Source: CAVQBP01 sp963710745 (GTDB taxonomy: Bacteria; Bacteroidota; Ignavibacteria; Ignavibacteriales; Ignavibacteriaceae). Taken from it: DNA of 64,000 nucleotides. The translations under genes were made by a program, and so were the position numbers. Shown piece after piece: positions 35,220 through 43,404 of this stretch. How positions within the stretch are numbered: the first letter of the stretch is position 1; every line of letters begins with the position of its first letter. Under the pieces are notes generated by a model that saw nothing but the letters and a program-made list of their open reading frames with translations, did not search any database and was not told where the DNA came from. The DNA is taken from positions 310,001 through 374,000 of the forward strand of contig CAVQBP010000024.1 in assembly GCA_963710745.1 (NCBI GenBank), given 5' to 3'.

Positions 35220-36488
35220 TTACTGTAAAAGAATCATCTTCTTAGTGCTTACAAAACTTCCCGCCTGCAGCTTATAAAAATAAACTCCGCTCGGCAAGCC
35301 GCCAGCATAGAACTTTACTGAATGACTTCCCGCGGCCTGGTGCTCATTTACCAATGTAGCGACGGGACTTCCAAGAACATCGTAAACTTTAAGTGTGGTG
35401 TTACCGGCAACCGGCAACTGATAAGTAATCACTGTCATCGGGTTAAAAGGATTCGGGTAATTTTGTTCGAGCACAAATCCGGCCGGTACTTCCTGGGAAC
35501 TTTCTACCCCTGTAATTGCCATTTCGGATATCTCAAACGCCAGATGCCGTCTTCGGTTACCTGCAAAAATATATTCATTATTCAGTGCAAGAGAATAAAT
35601 ATCCTTATTTCCCAAATTAGGGATATTTAAACGGCCGAGGTTTAATCCGAGGAAACCGCGGTAAATCCAGAAGAAATAGCCAAACTCTGATGTAAAAAGG
35701 GTATCATTTCTACCGGCAAAACAGAGTATAGGTGTATACCAATAAGCAAGTGAAGTATCACTATCAAAAAAGCGGGATAAATAGTCCATATAATAAAGGT
35801 TTCCAATAGATCCGGCTATAATATAATCAAAAAAAGGACCCTCATATTTGGTTATTGAATAGATGGGTGCAATCATTTCAGGGGAATCTGGCCAATCCCT
35901 ATGTGTAATATTAGTATTTGTCCATGTCAATCCATTGTCATGTGAGATAAAAAGTCCTTCACTTAATGTAGCCGCAAAGATATAGTGGTTTAAAATAATT
36001 ATAGTATGGACCGGCATTTTAGTACTTGATAAGCCGGTAACTTCCCAATTTTCACCCCAGTCCGTAGAAGAATAAACCCCGCTCCAGGCTCCGGCAAAGA
36101 TTGTTGTATCGCCGGCTGAATCTGCACTAACTGCTAGGGACCAGATACCCAATCCGGATAAGCCGGAATTAATCGATCTCCAGCTTTCACCATTATCCGT
36201 TGAAACCGAAACGCCTGTTTCCGTTCCGGCGAAAATTCTCCCCTTTCCGGCAGGCAGGGTTTTTCCATTAATTAAAATAGTATGAATGACCTTGCTTTGC
36301 AGACCTTCGTTAATGCTCTTCCAGTTTTCACCGTTATTTGCCGATACAAATATTCCGCCTCCGCTTGTACCTGCAAAAATCGATGAATCCCTTATAACTA
36401 TAGAATTTACTTTTACCATGTCCGGTAATTTTAACCTTTCCCACTTGGCATAACTTTGTGCACATAAAATAATTGACAAAAGAATCAT
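35220..36488 (-). CDS. T9SS-exported propeller protein, module copy 2 (signal peptide possibly frameshifted)
   Basis: 422 residues. BNR-like repeats (NSIVIRDSSIFAGTSGGGIFVSANNGENWKSINEGL) and an intact T9SS tail (GFVLEQNYPNPFNPMTVITYQLP, KVYDVLGSPVATLVNEHQAAGSHSVKF, LPSGVYFYKLQAG, KKMILLQ). It aligns along its whole length with the protein at 29048-30352. The start is short: ATG 36488 gives MILLSIILCAQSYAKW. Upstream, in another frame, lies an ATG-AAA-ATT start (near 36560) whose basic peptide matches the copy-1 N-terminus. That suggests a frameshift within the signal peptide. The remaining peptide may still work as a minimal signal. Confidence 0.8.
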   Translation of the reverse strand: MILLSIILCAQSYAKWERLKLPDMVKVNSIVIRDSSIFAGTSGGGIFVSANNGENWKSINEGLQSKVIHTILINGKTLPAGKGRIFAGTETGVSVSTDNGESWRSINSGLSGLGIWSLAVSADSAGDTTIFAGAWSGVYSSTDWGENWEVTGLSSTKMPVHTIIILNHYIFAATLSEGLFISHDNGLTWTNTNITHRDWPDSPEMIAPIYSITKYEGPFFDYIIAGSIGNLYYMDYLSRFFDSDTSLAYWYTPILCFAGRNDTLFTSEFGYFFWIYRGFLGLNLGRLNIPNLGNKDIYSLALNNEYIFAGNRRRHLAFEISEMAITGVESSQEVPAGFVLEQNYPNPFNPMTVITYQLPVAGNTTLKVYDVLGSPVATLVNEHQAAGSHSVKFYAGGLPSGVYFYKLQAGSFVSTKKMILLQ

Positions 36489-36578
36489 CTGGATAAGATT
36501 AATCAGCTTTAATACGATTTTGTTTTAGTTTTTTACTAATATTAATTTTCATCATATCTATCCCTATTTTTGCCCGGA

Positions 36579-37591
36579 TTAATAACTACTGCCTTGAAGG
36601 ATCAAATTGATATCCGAAAGAATTAATATAAGCTTTTCCACAGTAAAGGAACTGGTATTTATGTAATATATTCCGAAAATACCTTTTCCTCCCTGAATGT
36701 TAGAGTAATCCGTAGGTCTTACTTTAACCGTAAAAGAATTTAAGTACGTTTCGTAGGCAGAATAATATTTCGATAATTCGGGATCCATGCTGTTTACAGT
36801 AAAGAAAACTTTGGTGATTATATAATTGTTCTTATTGGGGTCGCTCCCTGAAATCTCCCTCATTGTTGTATTAACAGTTTCAAGAGATGTGTTAGCACTA
36901 TTATAAAAAGAGAAATTTAGATCAGTAGACAGTACAACCAGGTTATTGTCGGTAAAGGAATGATAGGTGAGAGGAACAAGCGTTTTTTTAGCGACATACG
37001 TTCCCCCTTCATATTTTTTATAATCAATTTCCAATCGGGGAAAACTTAAAATATTATTAATCTCCTTGTTGTTGATTCTAAAAACCAGCTGTAGAACGGA
37101 AGTTTTACATAGAATCCCTTTGAATACCATGTAGCTGACTCTGGGGAAAGTATGAAGGATATATAATGCAAACCGGTAATCTGATTTGTAGATTTTAATA
37201 TTTCCCCGTCCGGCATGGTAGCTTTAATGCTGATAGTTTTACCTTGTTTCATTACTAGATTTTTTAAGTAATAGCAATTAACTTGCATTATATTTCCCGA
37301 ATCCGCTAATTGGATAGTTGTATCTCTCATAACAAACACTGAATCCATTATAATGGATTTCTACATTTGCGCCTTTTACATTTTGAACGGTGCCGGAATT
37401 GAAGTAGGGGGGGCTCCGTTTTCGGTATAAATATTTTTTGAAATTATTGCATATTGAATGGGACTATCGCTGCGCAAAATGCAATTTAAAGTATAAACAT
37501 TTTTAAAAGGTGCGTTTATACTGAAATCATTATCGCATGATTCAAAAAGAACAAATAAGATAACCGGCAGAATCAAAACCGCTCTCTTCAT
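36579..37591 (-). pseudogene. DUF4249-family lipoprotein gene broken by several frameshifts, module copy 2
   Basis: Three frames together cover the family. The first runs from 37591 (MKRAVLILPVILFVLFESC, FSINAPFKNVYTLNCILRSD) to a stop at 37376. The second, 37348-37046, has DSVFVMRDTTIQLADSGNIMQVNCYYLKNL. The third ends at 36579 with FPRLEIDYKKYEGG onward. Frame changes fall near 37400, 37350 (an extra G in TATAATGGATTC) and 37046-37130. The start keeps the 4-bp ATGA overlap with the end of the receptor remnant. With at least two or three breaks next to two genes with large deletions, this is most likely genuine decay. Confidence 0.85.
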
Positions 37592-38260
37592 AATTCTGCC
37601 TTGATGTCAATTGATGGTAAAATAGGCAGCGGACATTGAGAGATAAACATTTATTTGAGTTATTTTATTTTCCAGCATAAATACATAAACCTTTTTAGGA
37701 GTGTAACCTACATATGTTACAATCACAGTATATTTTTGGTCTGCAGGAATAGAAGGGATAAGAAAAAATCCACGGTTATCGGTACTGGCACCGGTATTTA
37801 ACCCCTTAATATAAACATTAGCATAAGGTAAAACTTCAGTTGTAGTAGAATCCCGGACAATCCCTCTTAATGTTCCAAAACCATGCGGCTTATTCCTATC
37901 GCTTTCCTTCTTTTTTACCGTTATTATATTATTAATTCTGGTAAATATTAATGCAAATTTAGTTGATAGTATTTCAAGAATTTGCTGTAAAGATTCGTTT
38001 TCCACATCCAAGGTTACTTTTTCCTTTAATGGTAATTCTTCATTAAGATAACTGAAAGTAATATCTGTTTTCTGTTCTAAAATATTTAGAAATTCACCCA
38101 GCGTTATATTTACTGCTTTCACACTAACTTTTGTATCCGGAAGATTTTGTCCATTAACATTATAAGTCAGTACAATACTTATTATAAAAGATAGAAAAAA
38201 CGCTCTTGTAATTGGATTAAATACCGCAGTTTCAGGTGTTCCCCAAATATTATTTCTCAT
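37588..38260 (-). pseudogene. STN-TonB receptor remnant: N-terminus and last codons kept, plug and barrel deleted
   Basis: From 38260 the frame encodes signal peptide (to NVNGQ), STN domain (NLPDTKVSVKAVNITLGEFLNILEQKTDITF) and regulatory domain (FGTLRGIVRDSTTTEVLPYANVYI ... VTYVGYTPKKVYV), matching residues 1-215 of the intact receptor at 31410-33962. It then jumps, out of frame, to sequence encoding LPILPSIDIKAEL and the TGA stop, the very end of the intact receptor (LPFLPSIDIKAEL). About 630 codons are missing. The observed frame stops at 37607 after MSAAYFTIN. The precise retention of both ends shows an internal deletion, not truncation at a contig or element boundary. Confidence 0.9.
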
Positions 38261-38283
38261 ATTATACCAGGCTTAAAAACTCT

Positions 38284-38545
38284 TCAACATTTTATTTGCT
38301 TAACCAGTTGAATTTCTTTAGTATTCTTAAACAATATTCTGTTCATAGCAACCTCCATTGTTTTTAACAAACCAAACGAGCTAACATTATTTTCTTTATT
38401 ATACAATATTTTCTCTTTTGGCTTAAGTATAACCGTTTTTTCAAATTCTCCCTTTTCATTATTAGAGGCTTTTATCTTTCCCACCAACAGAACATTCACT
38501 CTTTTTATACTTTTCAATTGAGTTTGAAAATTCCCTTGTGTTCAA
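38284..38545 (-). pseudogene. FecR anti-sigma remnant with internal deletion
   Basis: A TTG start at 38545 reads LNTREFSNSIEKYKKSECS, matching the first ~20 residues of the intact FecR (MNLKEFSILIEKYKRGECS). It then passes, in another frame, to VGKIKASNNEKGEFEKTVILKPKEKILYNKENNVSSFG, matching its residues ~205-245 (KGKSDKIIVLKPKEKLLYDKENNVSSFG). The membrane span, most of the FecR domain and nearly all of DUF4974 are missing. The upstream 60 bp also resembles the region before the intact fecR gene, so the duplication included its leader. Confidence 0.85.
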
Positions 38546-38672
38546 ATTTTTTTCGAAAAAGTATGATAACAAGTAACATGAATGAGAAAAAAGTACTATT
38601 CATCAAAAAGTTTTTGAATTTATTTAAATATATGATAATAGAATTGGGATGGAATCTGATCCCCCGGAGAGT

Positions 38673-39233
38673 TTAGAAAAATAATATATAAAAGTTATTC
38701 AAAGATTTGCGAATAAATTTTAAAGATGCACTAATTTGATTTTTAACGGTTTGTAATGAAATATTAAGATTTTCGGAGATCTCTTTGTTTGAGAGTCCTT
38801 CGTACCTGCTCATCTGAAAAATTAATCTGCGCTGTTCCGGTAATTTAGAAATTGCATCTTTTATATGAACTTTCAATTCTTTCTTCTCATACGTTTCATC
38901 AATTTTATATTTCCTGCTTTCCTCATTAAATCTTTCCATTAATTGCCTTTTATATTTGCTTCTGCGAAAGTGATTGAAAATTTGATATTTTACAGATTGA
39001 TACAGGTATGAATCAAGATTGGAAATTTGAATATCATTTCTTTTCATCCATAAACCGACAAAAATCTCCTGGATTATATCTTCACATATTTCTTTTTCAT
39101 GCAAAACATTGAAGGCATAAATATAAAGTTTTGACCAATATTGTTTATAAATCTGTTCTAAGGATGCCCTATCATCAATTTTTATTTGTTGAAGCGAACT
39201 ATCTACAGCTAAAATTGTTTTTCTTACAGACAT
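38673..39233 (-). CDS. ECF (FecI-type) RNA polymerase sigma factor
   Basis: 186 residues. Region 2 (about 22-95) has RASLEQIYKQYWSKLYIYAFNVL, EDIIQEIFVGLWMKR and SYLYQSVKYQIFNHFR. Region 4 (about 120-178) has LPEQRRLIFQMSRYEGLSNKEISENLNISLQTVKNQISASLKFIRKSL, with the helix-turn-helix at LSNKEISENLNISLQTVKNQI. This is the sigma70-ECF family common in Bacteroidota next to FecR and STN receptors. It heads the leftward series; the adjacent FecR copy is destroyed and the intact one is 3.6 kb further on. If loss of the first FecR left the sigma under only one anti-sigma, control would depend on the second copy. Confidence 0.95.
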   Translation of the reverse strand: MSVRKTILAVDSSLQQIKIDDRASLEQIYKQYWSKLYIYAFNVLHEKEICEDIIQEIFVGLWMKRNDIQISNLDSYLYQSVKYQIFNHFRRSKYKRQLMERFNEESRKYKIDETYEKKELKVHIKDAISKLPEQRRLIFQMSRYEGLSNKEISENLNISLQTVKNQISASLKFIRKSLNNFYILFF

Positions 39234-39773
39234 GTATTAAACCGGTTTTGAACTTTTTACAGGATATGATTCGTTACCCCATTATAAAATCTCATTTGTT
39301 GATCCTGATAATTGCATTGAGTTAAACGGGAACAATTCTGATTAAGTGAATACAAATTACTAAAAAAAAAATTTCAATAAATAACAAAATGAAAAAGATA
39401 ATTGAAGAAGAACAAATAACTTCAAAGAAATTTATCCAAAATCAGGGGTCATCACGATTTATTGAATCCAGCTACAATAATAAGATACCCTATAACAGCT
39501 ACATAAATGCAAAATTTGCATTCGCTACAAAAGTCTTATAATATTCCAGTAAAGAGACGTCATTCTCAGCGGTGTTTACAAATACTGAAATCTTTTTCTT
39601 AAAATTTTAATATTTTTGTAGATAACATTTTCATTCGAAACTAAAAATTTTATCGGGGTAGTTAAAGATTTAGGGTAGAAATAATATCCAATATTTATCA
39701 AAAAATACTTATAAAGCCTAGGTTATTGGCTCAAGAAATATTTTCTTTTAAACTTAATTAAATAAAAATAATT
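39234..39773. other. 540-bp intergenic region; possible 50-codon ORF only
   Basis: Divergent spacer between the sigma gene and the MDR oxidoreductase gene. A rightward 50-codon frame (39389-39541, MKKIIEEEQITSKKF...) has no good ribosome binding site and no recognised motif, so I do not call it a gene. It contains a 17-bp dyad, AATGCAAA-A-TTTGCATT. No RNA gene or terminator recognised. Confidence 0.5.
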
Positions 39774-40796
39774 ATGATCAGACAAGTTTATTTTTTAAAA
39801 CGGGCCGGTTCAATCAACAACATGAAACTAATTGAGCAGGATTTACCCGAACCAGCCGGTAATGAAGTAACTGTAGAAGTTAAATGTATAGGACTGAATT
39901 TTGCAGATATATTTTCTATCCTCGGTTTATATAAAGCTGCCCCTAAATTTAATCTCATTCCCGGGCTTGAATTTTCGGGTATAGTAATTAAGAAAGGAGA
40001 AAATGTAAACGAATTTTCAATTGGCGACAGAGTCTACGGTGCAACTAAATTCGGCGGATATGTTTCTCATTTAAATCTGGATCAATCATATCTGCTTAAA
40101 TTACCAGATGACTGGACATTTGAGGAAGGCGCTTCATTTATTGTCCAATCTTTAACTGCCTATTATGCCCTGGTTGTTTTAGGAGAAATAAATCAAAATA
40201 AAACTGTTTTAATTCATAGTGCGGCCGGAGGGGTTGGATTAAACGCTAACAGGATTGCAAAAAAATTCTCTGCTTTTACAATTGGTACAATAGGGAATAA
40301 ATCTAAAATTGAATTACTTAAATCTGAAGGCTATGACAGGATAATTGTTAGAGATAAAAATCTTAAAAGAAATATACAGGAAGCATTGGGCGATCGCCAG
40401 CTGAATATTGTTCTTGAAGCAGTCGGAAGTAAAGTGTTCAAAACTTCTTTTGATCTTTTAACCCACACAGGCAGAATAATAGTTTACGGAGCCGGTGCTT
40501 ATTCAACGGGGAAATCTGCTTCCAATGTATTTAAATTTGCTTATAAATTTTTTACAAGACCAAAAGTAGATCCTTTAAGGATGATCGAGCAAAACAGAGC
40601 TGTTATGGCTTTCAATTTAATTTGGATATATGAACGCGGAGAATATTTAAGAAAATTACTGAATGAGGTGATAAGTTTAAATCTTTCAAAACCCATAATC
40701 AATCACGTTTATTCTTTTGAAAATTTACCGGATGCCGTAAGAGCATTAAAGTCAGGAAAAACGACAGGTAAGGTTGTTGTAAAAGTGAATTTTTAA
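39774..40796 (+). CDS. Zinc-independent MDR-family NADPH:quinone oxidoreductase-like protein (VAT1-type)
   Basis: 340 residues. GroES-like domain (about 1-120) with GLNFADIFSILGLY, PGLEFSGIV and GDRVYGATKFGGY. Rossmann domain (about 120-300) with the cofactor motif LIHSAAGGVGLNANRIAK, followed by ADH_zinc_N_2 and the C-terminal NHVYSFENLPDAVRALKSGKTTGKVVVKV. The Cys/His zinc ligands of alcohol dehydrogenases are absent. It is closest to quinone oxidoreductase / synaptic vesicle VAT-1-like proteins, which use NADPH. Single gene; cytoplasmic. The substrate is not known. Confidence 0.88.
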   Translation: MIRQVYFLKRAGSINNMKLIEQDLPEPAGNEVTVEVKCIGLNFADIFSILGLYKAAPKFNLIPGLEFSGIVIKKGENVNEFSIGDRVYGATKFGGYVSHLNLDQSYLLKLPDDWTFEEGASFIVQSLTAYYALVVLGEINQNKTVLIHSAAGGVGLNANRIAKKFSAFTIGTIGNKSKIELLKSEGYDRIIVRDKNLKRNIQEALGDRQLNIVLEAVGSKVFKTSFDLLTHTGRIIVYGAGAYSTGKSASNVFKFAYKFFTRPKVDPLRMIEQNRAVMAFNLIWIYERGEYLRKLLNEVISLNLSKPIINHVYSFENLPDAVRALKSGKTTGKVVVKVNF

Positions 40797-40929
40797 TTTT
40801 TAGTTATTCATTTTTAGTTTTACAACTTAATATGTGATAACTGAACAAATAAATTGATAGCCGGCTAATCATTTTTGAATAAATTTATTATTTTTTGTTC
40901 ATATTATAAATTCTTCAGGAGGATTTAAA

Positions 40930-41166
40930 ATGTTTCATAATTGGTTTTGGGGAGGAGGATTCTGGTTCGGATGGGTTTTCTGGGTAGCTGTCATTGGGCT
41001 AATTGTTTACCTGATTGTAAACCAGGGAAATAAAAACCGGCAGTACCATTTGCCGCCTCCGACACCGCCGTATCAGGACAGTCCCCTGGATATTTTAAAA
41101 AGAAGATATGCTAAAGGTGAGATAAATAAAGAACAGTTTGAGCAGATGAAGAAAGATATTGAATAA
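40930..41166 (+). CDS. Small membrane protein with C-terminal SHOCT domain
   Basis: 78 residues. A glycine/tryptophan-rich N-terminus leads into a single membrane span (FWVAVIGLIVYLIV, about 18-31). A proline-rich linker (LPPPTPPYQ) follows, then the SHOCT motif SPLDILKRRYAKGEINKEQFEQMKKDI at the C-terminus. SHOCT is a short oligomerisation-type domain found at the ends of small bacterial membrane proteins; its role is unknown. AGGAGG precedes the ATG at good spacing. Confidence 0.85.
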   Translation: MFHNWFWGGGFWFGWVFWVAVIGLIVYLIVNQGNKNRQYHLPPPTPPYQDSPLDILKRRYAKGEINKEQFEQMKKDIE

Positions 41167-41174
41167 AGGTTATT

Positions 41175-41393
41175 TTAAGCCCTGGCTATATTTATATTTT
41201 TCTCATTTTTAAATTCATATTCAATAATCTTCCTGATCGAAACTTTATCAATTAGACTTGGTATTAGATCAACATTATTGAAAATTTTGTATTTATTAAT
41301 TAATTCTTTATTATCGTTAAATTTTTGCTGAATTATGCAGCTGTCATTATAAATTTCGTATTTTCCCTCGCCACCCAAAAAGGTTTTTGACAT
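41175..41393 (-). CDS. Small hypothetical protein
   Basis: 72 residues, no recognised domain, no signal peptide or membrane segment. It has many Lys/Asn/Ile residues. The ATG at 41393 is preceded by AAGGAGTTAGTTAG, a good ribosome binding site, which is the main reason for accepting it. It ends 8 bp from the end of the convergent SHOCT gene. It is divergent from hrcA, sharing the 303-bp region with the long inverted repeat. Confidence 0.5.
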   Translation of the reverse strand: MSKTFLGGEGKYEIYNDSCIIQQKFNDNKELINKYKIFNNVDLIPSLIDKVSIRKIIEYEFKNEKNINIARA

Positions 41394-41696
41394 CTAACTA
41401 ACTCCTTATAATTTATTATTAATTCTAACTAAATATATAAATTAAAATCAGAGTTAAAATTATGCGAGTATTACCAAATCATTAAGTTTATGTAAAGTAA
41501 ATACAAATAACAGAAATTTGACCTATTCTCATCTTTTCAATGGAAAAGATGAGAAATTTCAGATAATCGGGTAAAATTTGATTTTTTACACCGGAATAAT
41601 TTTTGCTTAAATAAACAGCGCATTTATTTATTGATTCAAAAATTCTATAAATTTTGATATATTTGCAGGATTGACTGATGCGAGTATATAATAATT
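41394..41696. other. Divergent region upstream of hrcA
   Basis: 303 bp. Besides the 13-bp inverted repeat at 41526-41555 there is a possible Bacteroidota-type -7 element TATATTTG (41658-41665) about 30 bp before the hrcA ATG. The spacing to an upstream TTG (24 bp) is longer than the usual 19-21. There is no CIRCE element (TTAGCACTC-N9-GAGTGCTAA). Confidence 0.4.
41526..41555. promoter_or_regulatory. 13-bp perfect inverted repeat upstream of hrcA-grpE-dnaJ
   Basis: TTCTCATCTTTTC, loop AATG, GAAAAGATGAGAA. It lies between divergent genes, 142 bp before hrcA and 133 bp before the leftward small gene. It is the strongest dyad in the region and is not followed by a T-run. It may be an operator, or the 5' UTR hairpin of a transcript toward either side. 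Confidence 0.5.
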
Positions 41697-42731
41697 ATGC
41701 AGCACAAAGAATTAAATGAAAGAGAAAAAAATATTCTCCGGTATATCATCCAGCAGTTTATTTTAACTGCTTCGCCGGTTGGTTCCAGGAATATTGCCAG
41801 ATATTATGATATTGGTGTTTCTCCTGCAACCATTAGGAATATCATGTCCGATTTGGAGGAATCCGGGTATATTGATCACCCGCATACTTCTGCCGGGAGA
41901 ATTCCAACGGATAAAGGTTACCGGTTTTATGTAGATACTCTGATGGATATCCAGGAGCTCCGAAATTCAGAAAAAGGCTTTATTCAAAAAGGATTAGAAG
42001 CTAAGATACTTGAAACTGATGAACTTTTAAGAATAACATCTATTCTTTTAAGCAGCATTACAAAACAGCTTGCATGTGTGTCTTACCCTAAGCTGGAATC
42101 GGGAACTTTGGAGAAACTGCAGATTATAAGTTTATCATCCACCCGGATATTAGTGGTAATAAGTATTAAAGCGGGGTTGGTAAAAACAATTACTTTAGAA
42201 CTGACTTCGGAAATCAATCCTGATCAGATTGAATCCGTTCAGAGATTATTGAATGAAAAATTAAGCGGATTAACATTTAATGAAATCCGTGCTACTTTTA
42301 CTGAAAGATTAAAAAATGTTGAGGAAGATCAAAATCCTATTATTAGGTTGTTTATAGATTCACTGGATAAAATATTTAAAGATGTAAGAAAAACCGATAA
42401 CCTTTTTATCACCGGTGCAAAAAATGTAATTAAACAGCCGGAATTTGAAAGCCCGGAAAATTTTCAAAGTGTAATTGAGCTAATTGAAGATAAAGATATT
42501 ATTATACATATTTTGGATAAATATGAGACTTTTGATAACCAGGTTTTTATTTCAATTGGTTCAGAGAATGATAATAAAAAGCTGGATGAATACAGTCTGG
42601 TTACAAAAGAGTACAAGCTTGGTGATATTTCAGGCACTCTTGGTGTTATCGGGCCTAAGAGAATGGAATACCCAAAAATAGTTGCTATTGTAGACTATAT
42701 GGCAAAAATGATAACTGAGATTCTTAAATGA
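41697..42731 (+). CDS. hrcA: Heat-inducible transcription repressor HrcA
   Basis: 344 residues, the usual length. The N-terminal winged helix (about 1-75) has LNEREKNILRYIIQQFILTASPVGSRNIA, VSPATIRNIMSDLEESGYI and HPHTSAGRIPTDKGYRFYVDTLM, all HrcA hallmarks. The GAF-like core and the C-terminal LGVIGPKRMEYPKIVAIVDYMAKMI complete the family signature. HrcA represses chaperone genes by binding CIRCE and is tuned by GroEL. It leads an operon with grpE (22 bp) and dnaJ. No CIRCE is visible upstream, so this operon may be controlled through another site or the target CIRCE may be elsewhere (groESL). Confidence 0.96.
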   Translation: MQHKELNEREKNILRYIIQQFILTASPVGSRNIARYYDIGVSPATIRNIMSDLEESGYIDHPHTSAGRIPTDKGYRFYVDTLMDIQELRNSEKGFIQKGLEAKILETDELLRITSILLSSITKQLACVSYPKLESGTLEKLQIISLSSTRILVVISIKAGLVKTITLELTSEINPDQIESVQRLLNEKLSGLTFNEIRATFTERLKNVEEDQNPIIRLFIDSLDKIFKDVRKTDNLFITGAKNVIKQPEFESPENFQSVIELIEDKDIIIHILDKYETFDNQVFISIGSENDNKKLDEYSLVTKEYKLGDISGTLGVIGPKRMEYPKIVAIVDYMAKMITEILK

Positions 42732-42753
42732 AATTCTAACTAAGGAGATATCT

Positions 42754-43365
42754 ATGGTAAAAAATAAAGATAAAAAAAATCATGAATCGGAAAATCAGCC
42801 GGTTAATGAGCCGGAAAATATTGAAAATGAAAATGTTGAGAATTCTAATAATGAAAATTTATTGGAAAAAGAAGAGGAAATTCTTGTTAATATAGGACAG
42901 CTTGAAAACGAGATTTCAGATCTAAAAGATAAACTATTAAGAAAAGCAGCCGAATTTGAAAATTACAAAAGAAGAACGGAAAATGATCAGCTGAACCTTC
43001 TGAAATATTCTGCGGAACCTTTTATTGTAAAGCTTCTGCCGGTTGTAGATGACTTTGAACGTTCTATAGATCATATGGATTCTGCAAAGGATATTAAGTC
43101 TATAAAAGAAGGAGTTATGCTAATCTATAATAAACTGATGAAAATTCTTTCTGAACAGGGAGTTGAAAAGATAGAAGCAATAGGAAAACCTTTTGATGTG
43201 GAATATCATGAAGCTATGCTGCAAAGAAAAGTCCCGCAAGGGGGGATTGAACCTCATACGGTTTTAGATGAAATTGAAAAAGGATATATGTATAAAGATA
43301 AAGTTATACGTCATTCAAAAGTTATTGTTAGTGAGGACGTGGACGAAGAATCGGCCTCCAATTAA
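42754..43365 (+). CDS. grpE: Nucleotide exchange factor GrpE
   Basis: 203 residues. A charged, Asn/Glu-rich disordered N-terminus (1-45) leads into the long dimerisation coiled coil (about 45-105, LENEISDLKDKLLRKAAEFENYKRRTEND). The beta-domain signature is VEKIEAIGKPFDVEYHEAMLQRKVPQG...TVLDEIEKGYMYKDKVIRHSKVIVS. It drives ADP release from DnaK. It is the middle gene of hrcA-grpE-dnaJ; AGGAGA lies before the ATG. No dnaK in the window. Confidence 0.96.
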   Translation: MVKNKDKKNHESENQPVNEPENIENENVENSNNENLLEKEEEILVNIGQLENEISDLKDKLLRKAAEFENYKRRTENDQLNLLKYSAEPFIVKLLPVVDDFERSIDHMDSAKDIKSIKEGVMLIYNKLMKILSEQGVEKIEAIGKPFDVEYHEAMLQRKVPQGGIEPHTVLDEIEKGYMYKDKVIRHSKVIVSEDVDEESASN

Positions 43366-43404
43366 ATTTAATCAAGTGATAAATTGAATAATTAAAAAGG
43401 TTAT

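Noticed and set aside
41394..41696. CIRCE element upstream of hrcA
   Set aside because: No TTAGCACTC-N9-GAGTGCTAA-like sequence is present; only an unrelated 13-bp dyad.
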